NCBI GenBank assembly: GCA_965234365.1
Contig: OZ248345.1
Span: 1,240,001-1,304,000 of the forward strand
Reading direction: 5' to 3'
From: Planktophila grossartii
GTDB taxonomy: Bacteria; Actinomycetota; Actinomycetes; Nanopelagicales; Nanopelagicaceae
Length of the DNA: 64,000 bases
Shown here: piece by piece, positions 17,761 through 25,952 of the stretch
Layout: each line of letters opens with the position of its first letter
Position numbering within the stretch: the stretch's first letter is position 1
Program-made: the position numbers and the translations under genes
Notes under the pieces: generated by a model
The model's database searches: none
Told to the model about the DNA's origin: nothing
The model's input: the letters and a program-made list of their open reading frames with translations, nothing else

Positions 17761-18941
17761 GGTAGCTTAAAGAGCGAAATAGATTGGTTGGCTGTCTTAG
17801 CTAACCCAATGAAGCCAAGTTCTTTTGAATAGGCCAGTGCAATTGGTTCGGTTAACTCACTGGATCCAAAAGCCCCAGTCACAACACCTTTGTTATCAAA
17901 TGAGAGCATCAAGAGTGAGGGCGAAGTTGGTTTCCAACCAATAACGCCAGAGATTGCTGAGTTGGATGCAAATGCTCCGTACGTTGTAGTTCCAGAGCTA
18001 ATAACTGCTGATGTTCCGAGAGATGGAACTCTTAAAGTCCAAGTCGGTGCAAATGCTGTCGTAAATTTTGTAAATGCACTTTCAATTACTTTTCCAGTCT
18101 TTACAAAACCTGTCAGCGCGAGCGTTGAATCTGCGCCAATCCACGAACGATCTGCTTTCGGGGCTGAACTTCGCACAACAGATGCAACTGCTCCTGACTT
18201 GGAGATCTTGATCAGAATTCCGTCGCGAATTCCTGCCAACTTCTTTCCTCCAAGAGTTTCAGCGCTCGTTCCAAAAACTGAGAGAGTTCCATCGCTCTGC
18301 CGAACAATCGCATTGAGCGAACTCTTGGAAGTTCCGATAGAGATGAGTTTTCCAAATACTCCTTGCGCAGTAACGCTCTGAATAAAGGGTTTTTCCTGCA
18401 AACTTCCCACAACAGAAACGCCTGAAGCGTTGGCAGAGATTGCGTTGATGAGCGCTGGCGCGCTCTGTGAAGCTGAATACGTTGCAATCACATCTCCTAC
18501 TGGTGAAACTTTCCAGAGAGTTAAGAGGTTCATATCGCCACGAAGTTTTGTAACTGGCTCAACCAGAACACCGTCGGGATTCTCGGCTTGAATCGGCGCG
18601 GTGGCAGTATCGCTAGAAACTAGCGCTGATGATGCGCCCGCCAACCAGATATTTCCCGAAGGATCTGTCGTTGCAGCAAGCGCTACTTCATCAACGCCTG
18701 AGTCAATTGTCTTCTGCCAGAGCTGCACTCCATTGGAATCAAGGCCTGTCAGCAGAATATTGGAGTTGATGCCATCGGTATTTCCCACGGTGACAAGAGT
18801 TTTTCCTGAAATCACTAACTTCTCGGCGCCTTGATTTACGGCAATGAGGCTTAACTTCTTCACTGCTACCGATTTTGGTGCTGCAACTGCTTGTGATGTG
18901 CCGAGCAGTAGGAGTGCGAGGAAGATTGCAAGGCGTTTCAT
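17757..18941 (-). CDS. Secreted beta-propeller-like protein of unknown function
   Basis: The 394-residue protein has a cleavable signal peptide ('MKRLAIFLALLLLGTSQAVAA'-type start, cleavage near residue 21). The rest consists of repeats of about 45-55 residues with patterns such as 'VTVGNTDG', 'IWLAGASSA' and 'LSVFGTSAE', suggesting a beta-propeller. I see no enzymatic motif. The start shares one base with the proC stop, so it is co-transcribed with proC, which gives no clue to its function. Its 3' end touches that of the secreted metalloprotease; a functional link between the two is only speculation. Confidence 0.65.
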   Translation of the reverse strand: MKRLAIFLALLLLGTSQAVAAPKSVAVKKLSLIAVNQGAEKLVISGKTLVTVGNTDGINSNILLTGLDSNGVQLWQKTIDSGVDEVALAATTDPSGNIWLAGASSALVSSDTATAPIQAENPDGVLVEPVTKLRGDMNLLTLWKVSPVGDVIATYSASQSAPALINAISANASGVSVVGSLQEKPFIQSVTAQGVFGKLISIGTSKSSLNAIVRQSDGTLSVFGTSAETLGGKKLAGIRDGILIKISKSGAVASVVRSSAPKADRSWIGADSTLALTGFVKTGKVIESAFTKFTTAFAPTWTLRVPSLGTSAVISSGTTTYGAFASNSAISGVIGWKPTSPSLLMLSFDNKGVVTGAFGSSELTEPIALAYSKELGFIGLAKTANQSISLFKLP

Positions 18942-19741
18942 TATTGGGCGAGTTCTCCAGCGCGACGAGCAGATGCTGTCATCGCATCTGCAACTATTTT
19001 GGAAATACCTGCCTCATCAAAGACTGCAAGCGCTTCGGCAGTTGCTCCCTTGAGGCTTGTTACCTTTTCGCGTAGTCGAGTTGGAGTATCGCCTGATTCA
19101 TCGAGCAGCGCTGCTGCTCCAACAATTGTTTGGATTGTGAGAGTCGTTGCATCTTCTCGCGAAAGTCCCATAGCAACAGAACCATCGACCATCGCTTCGA
19201 CAAATCTAAAGAAGTAAGCCGGACCAGAACCGCTAGTTCCGGTGAGTGCATTCTGTAAATCCTCTGGAATTTCAATTGCCTTACCTGTTGCAGCAAGTAG
19301 TGACTGCACAAATTTCTTCTGTGCATCCGTAACTCCAGTGCTGAGTGAGTAACCAGCCATTCCCTTACCGATGAGCGTTGGAGTATTTGGCATAACGCGA
19401 GCGATAGAGCTGTGGTTATTGAGGCCCGCTGAGATTCCAGCAATGGTCTTGCCGGCAAGAAGTGAGATGACGAGTGCTTCCGGGCGAAGATGTGGGGCAA
19501 TCTCAGGCATGAGATCTGCAAGGCCTTGAGGTTTGATGCCCAGCATAACTACATCGCTGGTGCGAAGGGCTTCATCAAGAGGCTTCACTGAAATTCCATA
19601 CTTTGCAACGAGTTCATCGCCTCTTTCAGATCGGCGCACAACAGCGATAATTGAAGTTGCAGGAACTCCAGAACGAATGAGGGCGGCGATAAATGCTTCG
19701 CCCATTACACCTGCACCAACTACTGCAACTTGATTAGCCAT
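18941..19741 (-). CDS. proC: ProC, pyrroline-5-carboxylate reductase
   Basis: It catalyses the last step of proline synthesis with NAD(P)H. The 266-residue protein has the Rossmann motif 'VVGAGVMGEAFIAALI', 'LGIKPQGLADLM', 'RVMPNTPTLIGKGM', and the C-terminal signature 'ALTGTSGSGPAYFFRFVEAM' and 'LREKVTSLKGATAEAL'. Normal length. It is divergent from the conserved cysteine-rich gene with a 30-bp gap. It has a six-base-spaced -10 hexamer and no ribosome-binding site. Confidence 0.96.
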   Translation of the reverse strand: MANQVAVVGAGVMGEAFIAALIRSGVPATSIIAVVRRSERGDELVAKYGISVKPLDEALRTSDVVMLGIKPQGLADLMPEIAPHLRPEALVISLLAGKTIAGISAGLNNHSSIARVMPNTPTLIGKGMAGYSLSTGVTDAQKKFVQSLLAATGKAIEIPEDLQNALTGTSGSGPAYFFRFVEAMVDGSVAMGLSREDATTLTIQTIVGAAALLDESGDTPTRLREKVTSLKGATAEALAVFDEAGISKIVADAMTASARRAGELAQ

Positions 19742-19747
19742 GGCGAA

Positions 19748-19753
19748 AGAGTA
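19748..19753 (-). promoter_or_regulatory. -10 hexamer TACTCT, leaderless promoter for proC
   Basis: TACTCT, then six bases, then the proC ATG at 19741. The 30-bp divergent gap leaves no room for a conventional leader on either side. Confidence 0.6.
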
Positions 19754-19771
19754 CGCGTAGGCTCTGCGACT

Positions 19772-20581
19772 ATGTCAGAGATAAAGCCAGGTTTCGCACG
19801 TGACTGGGTCGAATTCACAGATCCCAACGATGAAGAAGAAATCTTTAAATGCGACCTCACCTGGTTGACCTCATTCTGGACCTGTATCTACGGCGATGGC
19901 TGCCAAGGAGTATTTAAAGACCGTCCCAACGATGGTTGCTGCACCGAAGGTGCGATGTACTCAGATGAGGCAGATGAAGAGCGCACTCGTAAGGCAGCTG
20001 AATATCTGACTCCAGATATGTGGCAGTTCTATGAAGAAGCTCGTCCAAAGAAGCCAGGCGGGCAACTTCGCATTACAGATCTTGATGAAGATAAAGAGCG
20101 TAAGACTCGAACAGTCAACGATGCTTGTATCTTCCTCAACCGTAAAGGTTATGAAGCTCCAGGATTTACTGGTTCATTCGGTTGCGTGCTTCATCACCTT
20201 GCACAGAAGCGCAACATTCACTTTGTTGATACAAAGCCAGATGTATGTTGGCAGTTGCCACTTCGTCGTAGCTATGAAACTCGCGAAGTCGGCGAGCGCG
20301 AATATTCAGTAACAGTCATCGGCGAATACGAACGACTTGGTTGGGGCGATGGCGGCGATGATTTTGATTGGTACTGCACAAGCAATACCGATGCACACGT
20401 GGGTAGCGAACCCGTCTACATCTCTAATAAGGCTGAACTTTCACAGTTGATGGGTAAGGATGCCTATGCAATCCTCGCTGAGCACTGTGATCGCCGCATC
20501 CAAGGTATCCGTGATGCCCAGGCGCGCTCACTGCCTCTCTTCGTGATTCAACACCCAGCAACAATCGCCGCCGGCAAATAG
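19772..20581 (+). CDS. Conserved cysteine-rich actinobacterial protein (DUF3109-like)
   Basis: The 269-residue cytosolic protein has many cysteines: 'CDLTW', 'WTCIYGDGC' and 'DGCC' within residues 25-60, then 'NDAC', 'FGCVLHH', 'DVCWQL', 'WYCT' and 'EHCDRR'. Such a spread suggests a metal or iron-sulfur site, as in the UPF0153/DUF3109 cysteine-rich families; that link is inference. I start at 19772 because the in-frame ATG at 19730 would run into proC, and a TAGGCT hexamer sits eight bases before 19772. Function unknown; it precedes radA by 26 bp. Confidence 0.7.
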   Translation: MSEIKPGFARDWVEFTDPNDEEEIFKCDLTWLTSFWTCIYGDGCQGVFKDRPNDGCCTEGAMYSDEADEERTRKAAEYLTPDMWQFYEEARPKKPGGQLRITDLDEDKERKTRTVNDACIFLNRKGYEAPGFTGSFGCVLHHLAQKRNIHFVDTKPDVCWQLPLRRSYETREVGEREYSVTVIGEYERLGWGDGGDDFDWYCTSNTDAHVGSEPVYISNKAELSQLMGKDAYAILAEHCDRRIQGIRDAQARSLPLFVIQHPATIAAGK

Positions 20582-20595
20582 TCAGCGCCTTCCTC

Positions 20596-20601
20596 TAACC
20601 T
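20596..20601 (+). promoter_or_regulatory. -10 hexamer TAACCT, leaderless promoter for radA
   Basis: TAACCT, six bases, then the ATG at 20608. There is no ribosome-binding site, although the upstream gene ends only 26 bp away. Confidence 0.6.
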
Positions 20602-20607
20602 ACGACT

Positions 20608-21975
20608 ATGGCCAAGGTTGAGAAAGATCCATTCCGTTGCGCAGAGTGCGGTTGGACATCCCAGAAATGGGTAGGCCGCTGCGGCGAATGTCAGGCGTGG
20701 GGCTCTGTCGAAGAGCTCGCTGCACCTAAGAAACTCTCACTCGTTGCAGGTTCTGTCACCTCTAAAGCAACACCTATCGGCGATGTTGATCTCTCATCCG
20801 CTCGTGCACGTGCAACTGGTGTCTCTGAACTCGATCGCGTACTCGGTGGCGGCCTAGTTCCAGGCGCTGCAATCCTTCTAGCCGGCGAACCCGGTGTTGG
20901 TAAATCAACTCTCCTCTTATCTGTTGCTGCACAGACAGCCGCTAAAGGAATTCCTGCGCTCTATATCTCCGGCGAAGAATCAGCGTCACAGGTGCGCTTG
21001 CGTGCCGAACGCATTAACGCGGTAGATCCCAAGTTATTCCTTGCATCCGAAACTGATTTAGGTGCTGTCATCGCTCATATCGATGCCGTAAAGCCTGAAC
21101 TTCTTATCATCGACTCTGTTCAAACTATTGGTTCATCAACTGCCGATGGTTCACCTGGTGGAGTAACTCAGGTGCGCGAAGTTGCTGGAGCACTTATTCG
21201 TATCTGTAAAGATCGCGATATCACTCTTCTTCTCGTTGGCCATGTCACCAAAGATGGTTCTATTGCAGGTCCTCGTCTACTCGAACATATCGTCGATGTT
21301 GTTCTCCAATTTGAAGGCGAACGTCACTCACGCCTTCGTCTTATTCGCGCAATCAAAAACCGATTCGGTGCCAGCGATGAAGTCGGCTGCTTCGATCTCA
21401 GCGATACCGGCATCGAAAGCGTTCTCGATCCCACAGGTCTCTTTACTTCACGTCACGCCGAACCAGTGCCAGGCACATGTGTCACAGTCACTCTCGAAGG
21501 TCGACGCCCCCTTCTCGCCGAAATTCAAGCGCTCGTTAGCGCAGGACGCGAGAACGATTTCGGAAATGCGCGTCGCGTGACCAGCGGCCTCGATTCAGCG
21601 CGTACATCTATGACTTTGGCTGTCCTCGAACTCCGCGCGCATATTCGCGTCGGTGGTCGCGATGTCTATGCCGCAACTGTGGGCGGAATGAAGATGTCTG
21701 AACCTGCTGCAGATTTAGCTCTCGCACTTGCTGTGGCATCTGCTGCAAAAGGTTTAGCTCTACCTTCAGATCTCGTTGCTATTGGTGAAGTTGGACTTGC
21801 AGGAGAAATCCGCAAGGTAAGCGGCGTATCTCGTCGCCTTGCTGAGGCCTACCGCCTTGGTTTTAAGCGAGCACTCGTTCCAACAGGTTCTGATGTAAAG
21901 ATTGATGGAATGGAAATCGTTGAGGTTTCTAGACTTGATCAAGCGCTGCAGCGAGTAAAAATCACTGGCGAATAA
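20608..21975 (+). CDS. radA: RadA/Sms DNA branch-migration ATPase
   Basis: It processes recombination intermediates. The 455-residue protein has an N-terminal C4 zinc finger ('FRCAECGWTSQKWVGRCGEC'), Walker A 'GEPGVGKSTLL' near 95, Walker B 'LLIIDSVQ', the RadA-specific 'KNRFGASDEVG' near 250 and a Lon-protease-like C-terminal domain lacking the catalytic serine context. Normal length. The stop overlaps the mutY start by one base (TAATG), giving a two-gene repair unit. Confidence 0.96.
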   Translation: MAKVEKDPFRCAECGWTSQKWVGRCGECQAWGSVEELAAPKKLSLVAGSVTSKATPIGDVDLSSARARATGVSELDRVLGGGLVPGAAILLAGEPGVGKSTLLLSVAAQTAAKGIPALYISGEESASQVRLRAERINAVDPKLFLASETDLGAVIAHIDAVKPELLIIDSVQTIGSSTADGSPGGVTQVREVAGALIRICKDRDITLLLVGHVTKDGSIAGPRLLEHIVDVVLQFEGERHSRLRLIRAIKNRFGASDEVGCFDLSDTGIESVLDPTGLFTSRHAEPVPGTCVTVTLEGRRPLLAEIQALVSAGRENDFGNARRVTSGLDSARTSMTLAVLELRAHIRVGGRDVYAATVGGMKMSEPAADLALALAVASAAKGLALPSDLVAIGEVGLAGEIRKVSGVSRRLAEAYRLGFKRALVPTGSDVKIDGMEIVEVSRLDQALQRVKITGE

Positions 21976-22823
21976 TGCTCGAGAAAGAGATCATTTCTTG
22001 GTTTAAAAAGAATAAACGCGATCTCCCTTGGCGTAAGACCGACACATGGGGCGTTCTCGTCTCCGAATTTATGTTGCAGCAAACTCCCGTTAATCGAGTT
22101 CTTCCTGTCTACACCGAGTGGATGAAACGTTGGCCAACGCCTGCAAAGCTCGCAAAAGCAACTCCTGCCGAAGTAATTACTGCATGGGGTCGTCTTGGTT
22201 ATCCACGTCGTGCGCTCCGATTACATGAATGTGCAAAGGTAATTACATCCGAATATAAAGGTGTTATTCCTCGCGAAGAATCAGAGCTGCGCAAACTTCC
22301 AGGTATCGGCGAATACACAGCAGCTGCAATGGTCGCCTTTGCATTTGGTGGACGTTCTCTTGTTCTTGATATCAATATCCGTCGCCTCTTTGCGCGCATT
22401 ATTGATGGTGTCGAGACGCCGAAGTTATCGGCGACAAAAGATGAGAAATCACGTTACGAGGCTCTGATACCAAAGAAGGATCCGCATTTGTGGGCTGCTG
22501 CAACGATGGAGCTCGGTGCACTTATCTGCACTTCTCAATCTCCTAAGTGTGGAATCTGCCCCGTTGCAAACGATTGCACTTGGCGTAGCCTCGATTATCC
22601 AAAGTCAGATGTTGTTAAACGCACGCAGAGCTGGCATGGAACAGATCGCCAATGTCGGGGAACAGTTGTTCAAGCTCTTCGCGAAAACGATGTACTGACA
22701 AAAGGTCAGATTGCACAGTTATGGGATGTGCCATCTCAGCTAGAAAAAGCACTAATAACTCTGCTCGATGATGGACTTATTGAACTTCGCGGTAAAGAAA
22801 AATTCTCTCTACCGCGAAGCTAG
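21975..22823 (+). CDS. mutY: MutY, A/G-specific adenine DNA glycosylase
   Basis: It removes adenine mispaired with 8-oxoguanine. The 282-residue protein has the catalytic glutamate in 'VSEFMLQQTPVNRV', the helix-hairpin-helix 'LPGIGEYTAAAMVAFA', the catalytic aspartate in 'LVLDINIRRL' and the [4Fe-4S] cluster C-x6-C-x2-C-x5-C in 'CTSQSPKCGICPVANDC'. The NUDIX-like 8-oxoG-recognition domain of E. coli MutY is absent; a short winged-helix-like tail ('KGQIAQLWDVPSQLEKAL') takes its place. It ends 6 bp from the convergent clpC. Confidence 0.92.
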   Translation: MLEKEIISWFKKNKRDLPWRKTDTWGVLVSEFMLQQTPVNRVLPVYTEWMKRWPTPAKLAKATPAEVITAWGRLGYPRRALRLHECAKVITSEYKGVIPREESELRKLPGIGEYTAAAMVAFAFGGRSLVLDINIRRLFARIIDGVETPKLSATKDEKSRYEALIPKKDPHLWAAATMELGALICTSQSPKCGICPVANDCTWRSLDYPKSDVVKRTQSWHGTDRQCRGTVVQALRENDVLTKGQIAQLWDVPSQLEKALITLLDDGLIELRGKEKFSLPRS

Positions 22824-22829
22824 CAATAA

Positions 22830-25331
22830 TTACGCTGTTGGTGCTTCAGCTAAATCTTCAGGGCTGTCAGGTGTTGAAACCTTAGGAGATCCCTTAAAGG
22901 TGAACTTCGCATCTGCATCAGTTCCTTCGACATCTACAACAATGATTTCGCCAGCCTTAAGTTCGCTAAACAAGATTCGCTCTGAGAGTGAATCTTCGAT
23001 CTCGCGCTGAATAACGCGACGCAGTGGACGCGCACCAAGAAGTGGGTCATATCCACGAGCTGCAAGGAGATCCTTTGCAGCCTGTGTGAGTTCGATTCCC
23101 ATGTCCTTAGCCTTAAGACGCTCATCGAGACCGGCGATCATGAGATCAACAATCTGAATGATCTGATCCTTTGTGAGCTGGTGGAAGACGATGACATCAT
23201 CGATACGGTTAAGGAATTCTGGGCGGAAATGGTTCTTGAGTTCGTCTTGGACCTTGCCCTTCATACGATCGTAATTCGTTAGATCATCATCGGCGTTAGC
23301 AAAGCCAAGCCCGAGTGACTTAGAGATGTCACGGGTACCAAGGTTTGTAGTCATGATGATGACAGTGTTCTTAAAGTCAACGGTGCGACCTTGTGAATCT
23401 GTCAGGCGACCATCTTCAAGAACCTGAAGAAGTGAGTTGAATATATCTGGATGAGCCTTCTCGATTTCATCGAAGAGAACTACAGAGAATGGACGGCGAC
23501 GAACCTTTTCAGTGAGCTGTCCGCCCTCGTCGTAACCGACATACCCTGGAGGTGCACCGAATAAACGTGACGCTGTGTGGCGCTCTGAGTATTCAGACAT
23601 ATCGAGTTGGATCAAGGCAGTTTCATCACCGAAAAGGAATGATGCAAGTGTGCGTGAAAGTTCTGTCTTACCAACGCCAGAAGGACCAGCGAAGATAAAT
23701 GAACCGCCAGGGCGCTTTGGATCCTTAAGACCTGCGCGTGTACGGCGGATTGCTTGTGACAACGCCTTAATCGCTTGATCTTGTCCGATAACGCGACGGT
23801 GGAGTTCATCTTCCATACGGAGAAGACGAGCTGTCTCTTCTTCAGTCAACTTAAATACTGGAATACCAGTTGAAGCTGAAAGTACCTGAGCGATGAGTTC
23901 TTCATCTACTTCAGTGACCTTATCGAGATCAGTTGCCTTCCAATTCTTCTCAGCTTCTTGCTTCTCTTGGATAAGTGTCTTCTCCTTATCGCGAAGAGCT
24001 GCTGCGCCTTCAAAATCCTGTCCATCGATTGCAGATTCTTTAGCCTTGCGAGCTTCAGCAATCTTGTCATCGAATTCGCGGAGTTCAGCAGGTGCTGTCA
24101 TGCGCTTAATGCGAAGACGTGATCCTGCTTCATCAATAAGGTCAATCGCCTTATCTGGAAGGAAGCGATCTGAGATGTAGCGATCTGCCATATTTGCAGC
24201 GGCAGAGAGTGCGCCATCTGTAATGGAGACGCGGTGGTGGGTTTCGTAACGATCACGAAGGCCCTTAAGAATTTCGATGGTGTGAGCAACTGATGGCTCT
24301 TTCACCTGAATTGGTTGGAAACGACGCTCAAGAGCTGCATCTTTTTCGATGTGCTTGCGGTACTCATCGAGCGTTGTTGCACCAATTGTCTGGAGTTCTC
24401 CGCGTGCAAGCATTGGCTTAAGGATGCTTGCGGCATCGATTGCACCTTCTGCAGCTCCTGCACCAACAAGTGTGTGGATTTCATCGATAAAGATAATGAT
24501 GTCGCCACGAGTTTTAATCTCTTTCAGAACCTTCTTGAGGCGCTCTTCGAAATCTCCGCGGTAACGAGAACCAGCAACAAGTGCACCTAAATCGAGTGAG
24601 TAGAGCTGCTTATCCTTGAGAGTTTCAGGGACATCATTCTTTGCAATAGCTTGTGCAAGACCTTCGACAACAGCTGTCTTTCCGACACCTGGTTCGCCGA
24701 TAAGTACTGGGTTGTTCTTTGTACGGCGAGAGAGAATCTGCATGACGCGTTCAACTTCGAGTTCGCGACCAATAACAGGATCGAGCTTTCCCTCACGTGC
24801 TGCTTGTGTGAGGTTGCGACCGAATTGATCGAGTACCAATGATGTAGATGGTGTTCCTTCAGCAGGTCCGCCTTGTGAAACAGCTTCTTTGCCTTGGTAG
24901 CCAGAGAGAAGTTGAATGACTTGCTGGCGAACACGATTGAGATCTGCACCGAGCTTTACGAGTACCTGTGCTGCAACGCCTTCGCCTTCGCGAATGAGTC
25001 CGAGCAGAATATGTTCTGTGCCAATGTAGTTGTGGCCAAGTTGTAGCGCTTCACGGAGTGAGAGTTCGAGAACTTTCTTTGCACGTGGAGTAAATGGAAT
25101 GTGGCCGCTTGGCGCTTGCTGACCTTGTCCGATAATTTCTTCAACCTGTGCGCGAACGCCTTCAAGTGAGATGCCGAGTGATTCGAGGCCCTTTGCTGCG
25201 ACGCCTTCACCTTCGTGGATGAGGCCGAGGAGGATATGTTCAGTGCCGATGTAGTTGTGGTTGAGCATGCGTGCTTCTTCTTGAGCCAGGACAACAACGC
25301 GTCGAGCTCGATCGGTAAAGCGCTCAAACAT
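22830..25331 (-). CDS. clpC: ClpC, AAA+ unfoldase of the Clp protease
   Basis: This is the Hsp100 unfoldase that feeds ClpP. The 833-residue protein has two N-terminal repeats ('NYIGTEHILLGLI' at about residues 27 and 102), AAA-1 with 'GEPGVGKTAVVEGLA' and 'IIFIDEIHTL', a UVR/coiled-coil middle domain (about 410-480), AAA-2 with 'GPSGVGKTELSRTLA' and 'VLFDEIEKAHPD', and a C-terminal tail rich in Pro and acidic residues. It has an AAGGAG ribosome-binding site and a 124-bp upstream region, one of the longer gaps in the window, suggesting regulation. Confidence 0.97.
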   Translation of the reverse strand: MFERFTDRARRVVVLAQEEARMLNHNYIGTEHILLGLIHEGEGVAAKGLESLGISLEGVRAQVEEIIGQGQQAPSGHIPFTPRAKKVLELSLREALQLGHNYIGTEHILLGLIREGEGVAAQVLVKLGADLNRVRQQVIQLLSGYQGKEAVSQGGPAEGTPSTSLVLDQFGRNLTQAAREGKLDPVIGRELEVERVMQILSRRTKNNPVLIGEPGVGKTAVVEGLAQAIAKNDVPETLKDKQLYSLDLGALVAGSRYRGDFEERLKKVLKEIKTRGDIIIFIDEIHTLVGAGAAEGAIDAASILKPMLARGELQTIGATTLDEYRKHIEKDAALERRFQPIQVKEPSVAHTIEILKGLRDRYETHHRVSITDGALSAAANMADRYISDRFLPDKAIDLIDEAGSRLRIKRMTAPAELREFDDKIAEARKAKESAIDGQDFEGAAALRDKEKTLIQEKQEAEKNWKATDLDKVTEVDEELIAQVLSASTGIPVFKLTEEETARLLRMEDELHRRVIGQDQAIKALSQAIRRTRAGLKDPKRPGGSFIFAGPSGVGKTELSRTLASFLFGDETALIQLDMSEYSERHTASRLFGAPPGYVGYDEGGQLTEKVRRRPFSVVLFDEIEKAHPDIFNSLLQVLEDGRLTDSQGRTVDFKNTVIIMTTNLGTRDISKSLGLGFANADDDLTNYDRMKGKVQDELKNHFRPEFLNRIDDVIVFHQLTKDQIIQIVDLMIAGLDERLKAKDMGIELTQAAKDLLAARGYDPLLGARPLRRVIQREIEDSLSERILFSELKAGEIIVVDVEGTDADAKFTFKGSPKVSTPDSPEDLAEAPTA

Positions 25332-25408
25332 GGGCGGAACTCCTTCTATTCATTGAATCTGTCGTAAGCCTATAACCCAGCCTAGGGAAGGCGCGAGGTG
25401 GATAGCTC

Positions 25409-25436
25409 TATGGGCAGTAGAACCCCATATATGGGC
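25409..25436. promoter_or_regulatory. TATGGGC direct repeat plus CCCATATATGGG palindrome upstream of clpC
   Basis: TATGGGC occurs at 25409-25415 and again at 25430-25436, exactly 21 bp (two helical turns) apart. The second copy is half of the perfect 12-bp palindrome CCCATATATGGG (25424-25435). This could be an operator for clpC, about 80-105 bp upstream of its ATG. It does not match CIRCE, the HspR HAIR element or any ClgR site I know. Confidence 0.3.
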
Positions 25437-25455
25437 TCGATATTCCCGGCAGGGT

Positions 25456-25950
25456 CTAGAGGTTGAGAAGCATGCGGGTATTGCCGAGGGTATTTGGCTT
25501 CACCGACTCAAGATCAAGGAATTCGGCTACACCGGCGTCATAGGAGCGCAGGAGCTGCTGATAGACCTCTTGATCAACTGGTGTTCCATGAATTTCAACA
25601 AAGCCATGGCGACCAAAGAACTCTGTTTGAAAGGTAAGGCAGAAAATTCTTTCAACGCCGACTTCACGCGCACGTTCGATGATGCGCTCCATGATCTTGT
25701 GGCCAATTCCTTGCTTATGCAAATCTTTTTGAACAGCGACGGTACGAACTTCTGCAAGATCTTCCCAAAGTGTGTGAAGCGCTCCGCAACCGACCACTTT
25801 TCCATCAAGTTCTGCGACAGTAAATTCTTGAACACCTTCGTAAAGTGTGACTGTCTCTTTTGCAAGCATCTGACCAGGTGCTGCATAGGAATCAACGAGT
25901 TCGCGAATTGCCTTTACATCTGAAGTCTTAGCTGAGCGAATAACTAACAT
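25456..25950 (-). CDS. GNAT N-acetyltransferase, probable L-glutamate N-acetyltransferase (Rv2747 ArgA-like)
   Basis: The 164-residue single-domain acetyltransferase has the acetyl-CoA loop 'VAVQKDLHKQGIGHKIM' near residue 75 and 'FFGRHGFVEI'. Length and sequence pattern resemble M. tuberculosis Rv2747, a short stand-alone ArgA that makes N-acetylglutamate for arginine synthesis; the specific substrate is an inference from that resemblance. It lies 2 bp after lysS on the same strand and is probably co-transcribed. Confidence 0.75.
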   Translation of the reverse strand: MLVIRSAKTSDVKAIRELVDSYAAPGQMLAKETVTLYEGVQEFTVAELDGKVVGCGALHTLWEDLAEVRTVAVQKDLHKQGIGHKIMERIIERAREVGVERIFCLTFQTEFFGRHGFVEIHGTPVDQEVYQQLLRSYDAGVAEFLDLESVKPNTLGNTRMLLNL

Positions 25951-25952
25951 TG

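Noticed and set aside
25332..25455. CIRCE or HspR (HAIR) element before clpC
   Set aside because: Neither TTAGCACTC-N9-GAGTGCTAA nor CTTGAGT-N7-ACTCAAG occurs there on either strand.
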